A stretch of DNA of 23,758 bases from Hyphomicrobiales bacterium (GTDB lineage Bacteria; Pseudomonadota; Alphaproteobacteria; Rhizobiales; Aestuariivirgaceae), in NCBI GenBank assembly GCA_026987255.1, contig JALSNA010000479.1:1-23758 (forward strand). Direction: 5' to 3'. This document shows positions 7,201 to 14,555 of this stretch, in pieces. Within the stretch, counting starts at the first letter, position 1, and every line of letters begins with the position of its first letter. A program made the position numbers and the translations under genes. The notes under the pieces were generated by a model, which had not been told where the DNA came from, did not search any database, and was given only the letters and a program-made list of their open reading frames with translations.

Positions 7201-8460
7201 TCAGTTCGAGGCGGTGGCCGTGCCGAGGTATTTCAGCGGGTTGACGGCCGAAGCGCCCTTGCGCAGTTCGAAATGCAGCTGCGGGGTCTTGACCGAGCCG
7301 GTGGAGCCGGCCTTGGCGATCACCTGGCCGCGGCGCACCCGGTCGCCGCGCTTGACGAACAGCGCCTTGTTGTGGGCATAGGCGGTCACCCAGCCGCCCT
7401 TGTGACGGATCAGCACCAGATTGCCGTAGCCCTTCAGCTCGTTGCCGGCATAGGCGACGACGCCGTCATTGGCGGCATGGACATCGGTATTTTCCGGCAC
7501 AGCGATGTTGATGCCCTCGTTGCGCACTCCGCCGGGCTTGGCGCCATAGGTGGAGATCACCCGGCCACGCACCGGCCAGCGGAAGCCGGAGGCCGAAATG
7601 ACGGGCTCGGAGCGCGGCGCGGGCGGTTCGGGATTCACATGGGGCCGCTGGGGACGCGGCGCGATGCGGCCTGCGTCCTTGTCCTGCCTTGGCGTGGCGC
7701 GGGCCACATCCGTGCGCGGGGCCGGCGCGGTGCCGGGAGCGGCCATGCTCCAGCCATCGGATGAGGGAATGCGCACCCTCTGGCCCACCTTCAGACGGGT
7801 ATTGAGAGACATGCCGTTGAGGGCGGCGATGCGCGCCGGCTTGACGTGATACTTGCGGCCCAGGGCATAGATGGTCTCGCCGGGGGCGACGCGATGGCTG
7901 CGCTCGGCGCGGTAGTTGCGCCTTTCGGGCTGGGCGCGCACCGGGGTGGCGCGCGGTGCGGCCTGCGGGCGGGGGCTGCGGCTGGCGATGGCCGCCGGAG
8001 AAAAGCTCGGCGCGGGCGAAACCGGGCGCGCCACGCCGGGAATGCGCAGGCGCTGGCCGGCACGCAGGTTGTAGGGATAGGACAGGCCATTGGCGGCGGC
8101 CAATCTGCTCACGCTCATGCCGTTGGCGCGGGCGATGGAATAGAGCGTCTGGCCGGGCTTGACGGTGACATGTCCGGTGCTCACAGCGGCGGTGCGCGGC
8201 GCCGGCGGCGTGTAGGAGGGCTTCGACCAGGCCGGGGTGGCGGGCGCGGAATAGCCGCCATTGAGCGGCCGGGATGCGACGCGCTCCACCGGGGCGGCGC
8301 GGCTGGTGGCGGCCTTGGCGGGCAGCGAAGAGGTGGTGTTGACGGGCGGATAATCGCTCAACCGCTCGACATCGGAAGAGCAGGCGGCCAGCAGCGAGAC
8401 GGCGGCGGCCATGACGGCAAGGCGGGAATATCCGGCAAAGCGAGAGGAGATGTTGGACAT
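7201..8460 (-). CDS. nlpD: NlpD-like lipoprotein: two LysM domains and a degenerate M23 (LytM) domain
   Basis: This 419-residue protein has a lipoprotein signal peptide ending in the lipobox LLAAC, with the lipidated Cys at 27. Two LysM peptidoglycan-binding domains lie at about 97-142 and 189-232, separated by Pro/Ala/Arg-rich linkers. An M23/LytM domain occupies about 293-412. Where active LytM enzymes have HxGxD, this protein reads NEGIN, so the first zinc His and the Asp are both missing. The later YAHN (His363) and HFE (His396) are kept. Escherichia coli NlpD also lacks metal ligands and acts as an activator of division amidases, so an amidase-activator role is inferred rather than peptidase activity. 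The ATG at 8460 is chosen because it gives the signal peptide. The surE-pcm-nlpD order matches the classical arrangement. The 139-base gap to pcm may contain its own promoter. Confidence 0.88.
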   Translation of the reverse strand: MSNISSRFAGYSRLAVMAAAVSLLAACSSDVERLSDYPPVNTTSSLPAKAATSRAAPVERVASRPLNGGYSAPATPAWSKPSYTPPAPRTAAVSTGHVTVKPGQTLYSIARANGMSVSRLAAANGLSYPYNLRAGQRLRIPGVARPVSPAPSFSPAAIASRSPRPQAAPRATPVRAQPERRNYRAERSHRVAPGETIYALGRKYHVKPARIAALNGMSLNTRLKVGQRVRIPSSDGWSMAAPGTAPAPRTDVARATPRQDKDAGRIAPRPQRPHVNPEPPAPRSEPVISASGFRWPVRGRVISTYGAKPGGVRNEGINIAVPENTDVHAANDGVVAYAGNELKGYGNLVLIRHKGGWVTAYAHNKALFVKRGDRVRRGQVIAKAGSTGSVKTPQLHFELRKGASAVNPLKYLGTATASN

Positions 8461-8599
8461 GATGTTTACTCTTTTACCCCGGAACGATAACTGACTGACT
8501 TGACGCCAATGGTGCCGCAACAGGGTTAAGGAAAGGTTGCCCGATTTCAAAAAAATGCGCGATTCAACCAAGGCGCGATATTGACAGGGAATGTGACGC
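8461..8599. other. Intergenic region between pcm and the nlpD-like gene
   Basis: This 139-base gap is A+T-richer than the genes. On the minus strand, seven T residues (8555-8549) follow a weak CGCG/CGCG hairpin 14-20 bases after the pcm stop, which may be a leaky terminator or an attenuation point. The rest may carry an nlpD promoter, but no pair of boxes at standard spacing is convincing. Confidence 0.3.
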
Positions 8600-9241
8600 T
8601 CATTGAGCGCGCGCAACTCCGGTCATCAGGGGCACGAAACGCACCGGCAGGAGCTTTTCGCGCTCGAAGCCTTCCGGCGTGCGGGTCACCTTCACCAGCC
8701 TTTGATACATGGGCGTTTCATTGACCGGTATGATCATGATGCCGCCTTCGGCCAGTTGCGCCAGCAGGGCCTTGGGGATGGAGGCGGCGGCCGCGGTGAC
8801 GATGATGCGGTCGAAGGGAGCGGCTTCCGGCCAGCCCTTTTCGCCATCGGCGGTGCGCGCAACGATATTGTTCAATCCCAGCTTCTCGAAGCGCTCACGC
8901 GCCTTGTTCAGCAGGTTGCGGTGGCGCTCCATGGTATAAACGCGCCGCGCCAGCCTGGAGAGGACGGCGGCCTGATAGCCCGAGCCGGTGCCGATCTCCA
9001 GCACCCGCATGTTGGGCTGCACGTCGAGCTGTTCGGTCATGTAGGCGACGATATAGGGCTGCGAGATGGTCTGGCCGCTCTCGATGGGCAAGGCGGTGTC
9101 GTCCCAGGCCTGATCCTTGAAGGCATCGGCGACGAACAGCTCGCGCGGGGTTTTCTCGATGGCCTCCAGCACCCGCATGTCGCGGATGCCCTGCTGGCGC
9201 AAGGAGAGTATGAGCCGCGCCTTGAGATCATCCTTGTTCAT
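8600..9241 (-). CDS. pcm: Protein-L-isoaspartate O-methyltransferase
   Basis: This 213-residue cytosolic enzyme methylates L-isoaspartyl residues with S-adenosylmethionine, starting repair of aged proteins. The family substrate-binding segment LPIESGQTISQPYIVAYM lies at 51-68. The SAM-binding motif I is VLEIGTGSGYQAAVLS at about 80-95, and FDRIIVTAAAASIP provides the later strand and loop. Length is normal for the short bacterial form. The ATG at 9241 has GGAAGG eight bases upstream. It follows surE by 25 bases, as in the classical surE-pcm pair. Confidence 0.95.
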   Translation of the reverse strand: MNKDDLKARLILSLRQQGIRDMRVLEAIEKTPRELFVADAFKDQAWDDTALPIESGQTISQPYIVAYMTEQLDVQPNMRVLEIGTGSGYQAAVLSRLARRVYTMERHRNLLNKARERFEKLGLNNIVARTADGEKGWPEAAPFDRIIVTAAAASIPKALLAQLAEGGIMIIPVNETPMYQRLVKVTRTPEGFEREKLLPVRFVPLMTGVARAQ

Positions 9242-9266
9242 GATGTGCGCCTTCCGCTGTGGCCCT

Positions 9267-10043
9267 TCACATCAAACCATTGCCGAGGTGCTCTTGCAAG
9301 ACCTTCATTGCCGCTTCATCGGTCAGGTTCATGGTCAGCGGGGTGATCGAGATCAGGCGGTTTTGCACCGCGAACAGATCCGTGCCCCTTGGCGGATGGT
9401 TGGCCTGGCGGCGAAAGCCCAGCCAGTAATAGGGCCGGCGGCGCAGATCGGTGCGCTGCTCGACGATGAGCTCGTTGACATCGCGCTTGCCCTGGCGGGT
9501 GACGGCCATGCCGCGCACGGCATCTGCGGCACAATCGGGAAAGTTGACATTGAACAGCCGCCCTGCCCCCTTCCCCGCCTCCAGCGCCGCCCGGATCGTC
9601 GCGGCCCCATGGGCCTGGGCCACCTGAAAGGGCACATCCTTCATGGTCTCGATGCCATAGCATTGCGACAGGGCAAAGGAAGGCACATCGAAGGCCGCCC
9701 CCTCGATGGCCGCCGCTATGGTGCCCGAATAGGTGATGTCATCGGCAATGTTCTGGCCGCGGTTGACGCCGGAGATCACCAGGGCGGGCTTTTCCGGCAT
9801 AAGATGGCGGATGGCAAGGATGACGCAATCCACCGGCGTGCCGCGCACCGCATAGCGTTTCTCGCCAGCCTGTTGCAGGCGGATGGGCACGGACAGCGAC
9901 AGAGAGCGCGAGGCGCCGCTTTGTTCGTCTTGCGGGGCCACCACCCAGACATCATCGGACAATTGCCGCGCAATGGCCTCGGCGGCGGCAAGCCCCGGCG
10001 CATGGATGCCGTCGTCATTGGTGACGAGGATGGGAGAGATCAT
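9267..10043 (-). CDS. surE: 5'-nucleotidase SurE
   Basis: SurE is a metal-dependent nucleoside monophosphate phosphatase of 258 residues here. The N-terminus [13 protein letters not shown] carries the metal ligands Asp10 and Asp11. Ser42 in the SGASRS loop and Asn94 in SGVNRGQN complete the expected metal and phosphate site. The middle contains the family segments [11 protein letters not shown] and FNVNFP. The ATG at 10043 overlaps the serS stop as ATGA, indicating translational coupling. Longer forms of the same frame lie antisense-free but inside serS and lack homology, so they are discounted. Confidence 0.95.
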   Translation of the reverse strand: MISPILVTNDDGIHAPGLAAAEAIARQLSDDVWVVAPQDEQSGASRSLSLSVPIRLQQAGEKRYAVRGTPVDCVILAIRHLMPEKPALVISGVNRGQNIADDITYSGTIAAAIEGAAFDVPSFALSQCYGIETMKDVPFQVAQAHGAATIRAALEAGKGAGRLFNVNFPDCAADAVRGMAVTRQGKRDVNELIVEQRTDLRRRPYYWLGFRRQANHPPRGTDLFAVQNRLISITPLTMNLTDEAAMKVLQEHLGNGLM

Positions 10044-11326
10044 GTTGTCTCCCGGACGATTTTCTCCATGCCGCCCATGTAGGGGCGCAGGGCCTGCGGG
10101 ATGGTGATGGAGCCATCGGCGTTCTGATAATTTTCCATCACCGCCACCAGGGCGCGGCCAACGGCCAGGCCGGAGCCGTTCAGGGTGTGGACGAAGCGCG
10201 CCCCCTTCTCCCCTTCGCGCTTGAAGCGGGCGTTCATGCGCCGGGCCTGGAAATCGCCGCACAGGGACACCGACGAAATTTCGCGATAGGTGTCCTGCCC
10301 GGGCAGCCAGACCTCCAGATCATAGGTCAGTTGGGCGGAAAAGCCCATGTCGCCGGTGCACAGGGCTACGACGCGATAGGCCAGCCCCAGCCGCTTGAGC
10401 ACCTCTTCCGCGGCGGCCGTCTTGCGGTCCAGCTCGGCGCGGCTGTCCTCCGGCGTGGTGATGGAGACCAGCTCCACCTTGGAGAACTGGTGCTGGCGGA
10501 TCATGCCGCGGGTATCCTTGCCCGCCGCCCCGGCCTCGGAGCGAAAACAGGGGGTAAGCGCGCAATAGCGCATGGGCAGGGCGGATTCGGGCACGATCTG
10601 CTCGCGCACCAGATTGGTCAGCGGCACCTCGGCGGTGGGAATCAGCCAGCGCTCATCGGTGGTGCGGTAGAGATCCTCGGCGAACTTGGGCAATTGCCCG
10701 GTGCCGAAGAGGGCCTCCTCGCGCACCAGCAGCGGCGGACTGGTTTCCACATAGCCATGTTCCGAAGTCTGCAAATCGAGCATGAACTGCGCCAGGGCGC
10801 GCTCCAGACGCGCCAGCGGGCCGGTGAGGACAACAAAGCGCGAGCCGGACATTTTCGCCGCGCGTTCGAAATCCATGTAGCCCAGGGCCTCGCCGAGCTC
10901 GAAATGCTGCCGGGGCGCAAAGTCCATCTTCGGCGGCGCACCCACCCGGCGCACCTCCACGTTGCCGCTTTCATCCCTGCCGTCGGGCGTCTCGTCCAGC
11001 GGCAGGTTGGGCAGGGCCGACAGATGCATCTTCAGCTCCGCTTCCTTGGTGCGGGCCTCCTCCTCCAGCCGCTGCATTTCGTTTTTCAGCGCCGAGACTT
11101 CCGCCTTCAACTCTTCGGCGCGGTCCTTGTCGCCCGCCGCCATGGCCTTGCCGATCTCCTTCGAGGCGGCATTGCGGCGGCTTTGCATCTGCTGCAACCG
11201 GGAGACGAGATCGCGGCGCTCCGCGTCCAGCCTCAGCAAGGCTTCGCTTTGCGGCCCGATGCCGCGGCGCGCCATTCCGGCGTCGAAGATTTGCGGGTTT
11301 TCCCTGATCCACTTGATGTCGAACAT
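10040..11326 (-). CDS. serS: Seryl-tRNA synthetase
   Basis: This 428-residue class II synthetase charges tRNA-Ser. The N-terminal tRNA-binding long antiparallel coiled coil covers about residues 28-108 and is rich in Arg, Glu and Lys. The catalytic domain shows TAEVPLTN at 231-238, motif 2 with [20 protein letters not shown] around 261-280, and motif 3 with [20 protein letters not shown] beginning at 382. The length is normal. The ATG at 11326 has only a weak purine stretch (CGGACGA) upstream, but the N-terminus [11 protein letters not shown] fits the family. It lies downstream of tatC with its own candidate promoter and is coupled to surE. Confidence 0.97.
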   Translation of the reverse strand: MFDIKWIRENPQIFDAGMARRGIGPQSEALLRLDAERRDLVSRLQQMQSRRNAASKEIGKAMAAGDKDRAEELKAEVSALKNEMQRLEEEARTKEAELKMHLSALPNLPLDETPDGRDESGNVEVRRVGAPPKMDFAPRQHFELGEALGYMDFERAAKMSGSRFVVLTGPLARLERALAQFMLDLQTSEHGYVETSPPLLVREEALFGTGQLPKFAEDLYRTTDERWLIPTAEVPLTNLVREQIVPESALPMRYCALTPCFRSEAGAAGKDTRGMIRQHQFSKVELVSITTPEDSRAELDRKTAAAEEVLKRLGLAYRVVALCTGDMGFSAQLTYDLEVWLPGQDTYREISSVSLCGDFQARRMNARFKREGEKGARFVHTLNGSGLAVGRALVAVMENYQNADGSITIPQALRPYMGGMEKIVRETT

Positions 11327-11362
11327 GATTCGTCCGTTTCCGCTGTTGCCTGATCTGGCGGA

Positions 11363-11390
11363 TTTATAGAACGCCGCGGGAGATGGGCAA
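11363..11390 (-). promoter_or_regulatory. Candidate sigma-70-type promoter of serS
   Basis: On the minus strand TTGCCC (11390-11385) stands 16 bases before TATAAA (11368-11363). The -10 box matches five of six and the -35 box four of six consensus positions. The start point would be near 11356, giving a leader of about 30 bases before serS. Confidence 0.4.
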
Positions 11391-11404
11391 AGGAAAGTTT
11401 GTGG

Positions 11405-11446
11405 ATGAGGCCTGTTTCCCGCTCATGGCAGGTTATTGCGCCTCAT
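11405..11446. other. Stem-loop between tatC stop and serS promoter
   Basis: ATGAGGC at 11405-11411 pairs with GCCTCAT at 11440-11446, and inside it CCTG (11411-11414) can pair with CAGG (11429-11432) on an offset register. It sits directly after the tatC stop. There is no T-tract, so it may be an RNA end structure rather than an intrinsic terminator. Confidence 0.3.
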
Positions 11447-11447
11447 G

Positions 11448-12254
11448 TCATGCCGGCTCTTCATCCGTATTGCCTTCGCGGCTCTTCTCGGCCATGGAGA
11501 CGAGCCAGATGGACAGCTCATAGAGGCCGATCATGGGCAGGGCCAGGCCGAGCTGCGAGAAGGGATCGGGGGGGGTGAAGATGGCGGCGATGGTGACCAC
11601 CCCGACGATGGCGTATTTGCGCCCCTTGCGCAGCTGATCGGCGCTGATCACGCCGATCTTGCCCAGCAACGTGAGCACGATGGGCAATTGGAAGGCCACG
11701 CCGAAAGCCAGGATCAGCGTCATGACCAGGGAAAGATATTCCGACACCTTGGGCAAAAGCTCGATGGCCGCCTGACCCTCGGCCGCCGTCTGCTGGAAGC
11801 TGGCGAAGAAGCGCAGGGCCATGGGCAGGACGAGAAAGAAGACCACCGATGCGCCGACGACGAACAGGACGGGCGTGGCGAAGAGATAGGGCCTGAAGGC
11901 GGCGCGTTCATGCTTGTAGAGGCCCGGAGCGACGAACTTGTAGATCTGCATGGCGATGAGCGGAAAGGCCAGAAAAAGGCCGCCGAACATGCCGATCTTG
12001 AGCTGGGTGAAGAAAAACTCCTGCGGCGCGGTGTAGATGAGTTTCAGATGGGTGGCATCGCCTATGGCCCACTTGTAGGGCGTGAGCAGGAAATTGAAGA
12101 TGGGGTTGGCGAAATAGAAACTGACCAGAAAGGCGATGAGAAAGCCGATGAGGGCGCGGATGAGGCGGGCGCGCAGCTCGATCAGGTGCTCGATGAGCGG
12201 GGCCTGGGATTCCTCGATTTCATCCGCCTCGGGCTTGTCCACCTGCGTGCTCAT
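11448..12254 (-). CDS. tatC: Sec-independent protein translocase subunit TatC
   Basis: TatC is the multi-spanning receptor of the twin-arginine export pathway and binds the signal peptide together with TatB. The 268-residue protein begins with an acidic tail and then the conserved LIEHLIELRARL motif at about 20-31, part of the twin-arginine binding site. Six hydrophobic segments follow. Also visible are the first periplasmic loop ending in TAPQEFFFTQLK, the PGLYKHERAAFRPYL loop and the IFTPPDPFSQLGLALPM segment, all typical of TatC. The ATG at 12254 overlaps the tatB stop as ATGA. Confidence 0.96.
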   Translation of the reverse strand: MSTQVDKPEADEIEESQAPLIEHLIELRARLIRALIGFLIAFLVSFYFANPIFNFLLTPYKWAIGDATHLKLIYTAPQEFFFTQLKIGMFGGLFLAFPLIAMQIYKFVAPGLYKHERAAFRPYLFATPVLFVVGASVVFFLVLPMALRFFASFQQTAAEGQAAIELLPKVSEYLSLVMTLILAFGVAFQLPIVLTLLGKIGVISADQLRKGRKYAIVGVVTIAAIFTPPDPFSQLGLALPMIGLYELSIWLVSMAEKSREGNTDEEPA

Positions 12255-12739
12255 GGCTTGCCCTTCCCGGTGTTCTTACTGCCCTTGTCCGCGGCTCCGG
12301 AGGCGGCGGCAGAACCTGCATCCTCATCCTGGGAGGCAACCTCCTGCGGCGTCTTGCCGGCAGCGGCGGTGCTTGCGCCGCTGTCATGGTCTTGGCCATC
12401 TTGTGCGCTCTCAGGATCGAAAAGGGTCTCGTTGCCGGGCTTGTCATCATCCGGCATGGCGGTTTCGCGAAACTCCTTTTCCAGATCCTCGAACTCCTTG
12501 TCGAGATCGGCGACGGAGAACTCCTTCATCTTCGAGACATTGTCCTTGATTTCGTCGATGCCGGTCTCGCGCATGGCCTCGTCCAGGTGGCCCTGGAACT
12601 CGCGCGCCAGGGAGCGCACCTTGCCAACCACGCTGGCGATGGTGCGGATCAGGCGGGGCAGATCCTTGGGGCCGACAACGATAATGGCGACCACGAGGAT
12701 CACCATCAGCTCCGTCGAGCCTATGCCGAAATCAAACAT
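12251..12739 (-). CDS. tatB: Sec-independent protein translocase subunit TatB
   Basis: TatB is a single-span protein that works with TatC in substrate recognition. The 162-residue product shows the signature GIGSTELMVILVVAIIVVGP at about 5-24, with the conserved Glu in the membrane helix, then the PKDLPRLIRTI hinge and an amphipathic helix. The remaining half is acidic and low in complexity (Asp, Ser, Ala, Gly), as is common in alphaproteobacterial TatB. The ATG at 12739 has only a distant AAGGA upstream. It follows tatA by 55 bases. Confidence 0.95.
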   Translation of the reverse strand: MFDFGIGSTELMVILVVAIIVVGPKDLPRLIRTIASVVGKVRSLAREFQGHLDEAMRETGIDEIKDNVSKMKEFSVADLDKEFEDLEKEFRETAMPDDDKPGNETLFDPESAQDGQDHDSGASTAAAGKTPQEVASQDEDAGSAAASGAADKGSKNTGKGKP

Positions 12740-12794
12740 GGGCGGAACAGGTCCTTGACGCCATTGGCCGGCAAAGGGCCGAAGGGGCGTTCAG

Positions 12795-13028
12795 TCAGCC
12801 TTCGGTCTTGGTTTTTTCACTGGCGGCATTGGCGGCCTTTTGCGCCTTGTCCTCGATGGACCTGGCGGCCTCTTCGGCTTCGTCCTCATCGTCCTTGAGG
12901 CCCTTCTTGAAGCTCTTGATGCCCTTGGCCACGTCGCCCATGATGTTGGAAATCTTGCCCGAGCCGCCAAACAGCACGAGAACCACGGCCAAGACGATCA
13001 GCCAGTGCCAGATCGAAAACGTACCCAT
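12795..13028 (-). CDS. tatA: Sec-independent protein translocase subunit TatA
   Basis: TatA forms the export channel of the twin-arginine pathway. The 77-residue protein has a short membrane helix (about residues 5-20), the conserved [14 protein letters not shown] hinge and the amphipathic [13 protein letters not shown] helix, followed by an acidic then basic tail. A Ser stands where many family members have Arg or Lys after FGG. The ATG at 13028 is preceded by AAGGAG seven bases upstream, the strongest ribosome binding site of the tat genes. That fits the need for more TatA than TatB or TatC. It is the first gene of tatABC. Confidence 0.96.
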   Translation of the reverse strand: MGTFSIWHWLIVLAVVLVLFGGSGKISNIMGDVAKGIKSFKKGLKDDEDEAEEAARSIEDKAQKAANAASEKTKTEG

Positions 13029-13071
13029 GAAAAAACTCCTTCGCTATCGCCGCGTGTTCATGTTTTGGCGC

Positions 13072-13100
13072 ACTATCGCAGAAAGCCGGAGCCTTATCAA
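13072..13100 (-). promoter_or_regulatory. Predicted sigma-70-type promoter of tatABC
   Basis: On the minus strand TTGATA (13100-13095) is followed after 17 bases by GATAGT (13077-13072). The boxes match five of six and four of six consensus positions. The start would be near 13065, leaving a leader of about 37 bases that contains the strong tatA ribosome binding site. Confidence 0.45.
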
Positions 13101-13151
13101 TGCCAATGGCGAAGGCGCGATAATTCCTTTCCAAGGCGTAATGAAGACCAA

Positions 13152-13165
13152 ATGCCAATTGGCAT
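13152..13165. promoter_or_regulatory. 14-bp perfect palindrome, possible operator upstream of tatA
   Basis: ATGCCAATTGGCAT is identical on both strands. It lies 52 bases upstream of the predicted tatA -35 box, and a partial match (AATGCCAATGGC) stands next to that box at about 13099-13110. This placement suits an activator or repressor dimer, but no regulator is known to me for it. Confidence 0.3.
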
Positions 13166-13176
13166 CTTTATTAACC

Positions 13177-13275
13177 GTCTTGAAGACCCCCCTCACCGGC
13201 TGCCAACCACACGCAGTGTCCCATGATTGGGGGGTGGCACGGGATCAGGAGGGACGCGCAAGCGATTTTCAAGAC
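13177..13275. repeat. Dispersed intergenic repeat, copy A
   Basis: The 99-base unit is bounded by perfect 8-base inverted ends, GTCTTGAA (13177-13184) and TTCAAGAC (13268-13275). Inside are a small hairpin CCCA-TGAT-TGGG (13220-13231) and the core ACGCGCAAGCG (13254-13264), a 3-bp stem closed by a GCAA loop. The same ordered elements occur at 23338-23403: GTCTTG, CCCATGA, GGGTGGC, GGGAT, ACGCGCAAGCG and TTTTCAAG. The function is unknown; it resembles a REP-like intergenic element. Confidence 0.6.
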
Positions 13276-13363
13276 CCCAATTGCCTGCCCGCATTTTCCG
13301 ATGGGGAGGCAAAAAACCCCGACATGACAGGATGATGCGTTTTTTTTGTCCCACGGCATATTC

Positions 13364-13392
13364 TTGACGCAGCCTGCCGCTGCGCTTAAAGT
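13364..13392 (+). promoter_or_regulatory. Predicted sigma-70-type promoter of the DUF1353 lipoprotein gene
   Basis: TTGACG (13364-13369) is followed after 17 bases by TAAAGT (13387-13392). The boxes match five of six and four of six consensus positions. Transcription would start near 13399, leaving a long leader of about 180 bases before the ATG at 13581. Confidence 0.5.
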
Positions 13393-13540
13393 TTTGCCAT
13401 CAGGGAATTCATGGCAGCATGGATTTCCGTGGTGTGTGGGAGCAGCTACGCGGCATGCAGGCTGCGGCGAAGCGATGGGAGCCTTCCGGTTTTCCAAAGC
13501 TGGCAATACTGCTTGGGGGCGGATTGCTTTGCTTTGAAGG

Positions 13541-13556
13541 GGCGCGTGTGCGCGCC
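13541..13556 (+). other. G+C-rich hairpin in the lipoprotein gene leader
   Basis: GGCGCG (13541-13546) pairs perfectly with CGCGCC (13551-13556) around a TGTG loop, and flanking AAGG and CCTT can extend it with a bulge. It ends ten bases before the Shine-Dalgarno sequence (AGGGAGG, 13566-13572) of the downstream gene. It could affect translation or simply mark the leader RNA. Confidence 0.4.
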
Positions 13557-13580
13557 TTCGCATTCAGGGAGGTTTTTGTC

Positions 13581-14549
13581 ATGCGACATGGCTATATGCT
13601 GGTGGCCCTGCTGCTCGCCGGATGCGCATCGGAGCAGTTGCCCGTGCTGGAGCCGGAAGTCCTGCCGCGGGTTTCGGCCATTTCATGCGAGGGCCGCGCG
13701 GCGAGAAACTGCAAGTTCATCAATTCTCCGGTCAAGCTGAGCTCCAGGCCCATTCATCTGCCCGGCGATCCCTATCCGTTTTTCAAGACCAAGAACGATT
13801 TGAAGTTCGTCGATGCCGATGGCAGCATGTGGGTGGCGCCGGCGGGCATTCTCACCGACGGGGCCTCCATTCCGCCGATGTTCGTTCCCTTCATCGGCAA
13901 TCCGCGCAGCAAGAAGTTCATGAACGCCGCCACGGTGCATGATTCCTATTGCGCCAAGAGCAACGCGGGCGGCCCCTATTACCACACCGCACCCTGGCAG
14001 CGGGTGCACCGGATGTTCTATGACGGCCTCATCGCCTCGGGCACCTCGCCCATCAAGGCCAAGATCATGTATGCGGCGGTCTATCTGGGCGGGCCGCGCT
14101 GGAAGGGGGTGCGCAAGCCGCCGCGGCGCAAGGCACAGATGATGCCGCTTGCGCCCCGGCGCACCCGGCTGGCGCAAGCCGGGGACGGCGCAATGCGCAC
14201 TACCTTGGAAAACGGCATGACCATCACCGCCGTCTCCGGGCGGGGGCTGCGCGGCATGCAGTCCGACATCCCCCTGCCCCAGCTCTTTGCGAAGGCGCGA
14301 TTGATCGCCGCTTTCAAGCAGGCCAAGGCCCATATCCAGACGGTCAATCCGCCGATCAATGACCTGGAGGTCTACCTGACCAATCTCGAACACGATCTGT
14401 TCAAGTCACGCAGGCCGGGCCACAAGCCGGGACAGAACTTCGGGCCGGGACAATTCAGCCCCGAATCCGGAGGCGATGGTGGCATGGATACCGGCGGACG
14501 CTCCCGCAGAGGTGGTGGCGGGGATGGGCCAAGCCTGACGAACGGCTGA
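13581..14549 (+). CDS. DUF1353 domain lipoprotein
   Basis: This is a 322-residue predicted lipoprotein. The short signal peptide MRHGYMLVALLLAGC ends in a lipobox with the lipidated Cys at 15. A DUF1353 domain covers about 75-180, with the family signature LTDGASIPPMF at 91-101 and the conserved His-Asp pair at 120-121 in ATVHDSYC. DUF1353 proteins occur in phages and bacteria and have no firm function. The C-terminal 140 residues are basic, then helical (QLFAKARLIAAFKQAKAHIQ), then a Gly/Arg-rich disordered tail; I recognise no domain there. The ATG at 13581 has GGGAGG eight bases upstream and gives the signal peptide. An in-frame ATG at 13419 lacks a ribosome binding site. The gene stands alone on the plus strand between scpB and tatA and stops six bases before the end of scpB. 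Confidence 0.78.
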   Translation: MRHGYMLVALLLAGCASEQLPVLEPEVLPRVSAISCEGRAARNCKFINSPVKLSSRPIHLPGDPYPFFKTKNDLKFVDADGSMWVAPAGILTDGASIPPMFVPFIGNPRSKKFMNAATVHDSYCAKSNAGGPYYHTAPWQRVHRMFYDGLIASGTSPIKAKIMYAAVYLGGPRWKGVRKPPRRKAQMMPLAPRRTRLAQAGDGAMRTTLENGMTITAVSGRGLRGMQSDIPLPQLFAKARLIAAFKQAKAHIQTVNPPINDLEVYLTNLEHDLFKSRRPGHKPGQNFGPGQFSPESGGDGGMDTGGRSRRGGGGDGPSLTNG

Positions 14550-14555
14550 TGCCCC

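Larger units (their letters stand above)
13029..13580. other. 552-base intergenic region between tatA and the DUF1353 lipoprotein gene
   Basis: This divergent gap holds the tatA promoter (13072-13100), a perfect palindrome (13152-13165), copy A of a dispersed repeat (13177-13275), a run of eight T residues (13340-13347), a good promoter for the lipoprotein gene (13364-13392) and a G+C-rich leader hairpin (13541-13556). It is lower in G+C than neighbouring genes between about 13070 and 13400. No frame in it shows convincing coding features. Confidence 0.6.

Noticed and set aside
13286..13316. Imperfect stem (GCCTGCCC with GGGGAGGC) followed by six A residues
   Set aside because: The T-run would come before the stem on the minus strand, the wrong order for a terminator, and the stem has a mismatch.
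13340..13347. Run of eight T residues as an intrinsic terminator
   Set aside because: No G+C-rich stem precedes it on the plus strand, and no gene on that strand ends nearby.
13171..13563. Minus-strand frame of 130 codons across repeat copy A
   Set aside because: It runs through the repeat and the promoter of the lipoprotein gene. Part of its product resembles the peptide from repeat copy B, as expected for a translated repeat rather than a gene.
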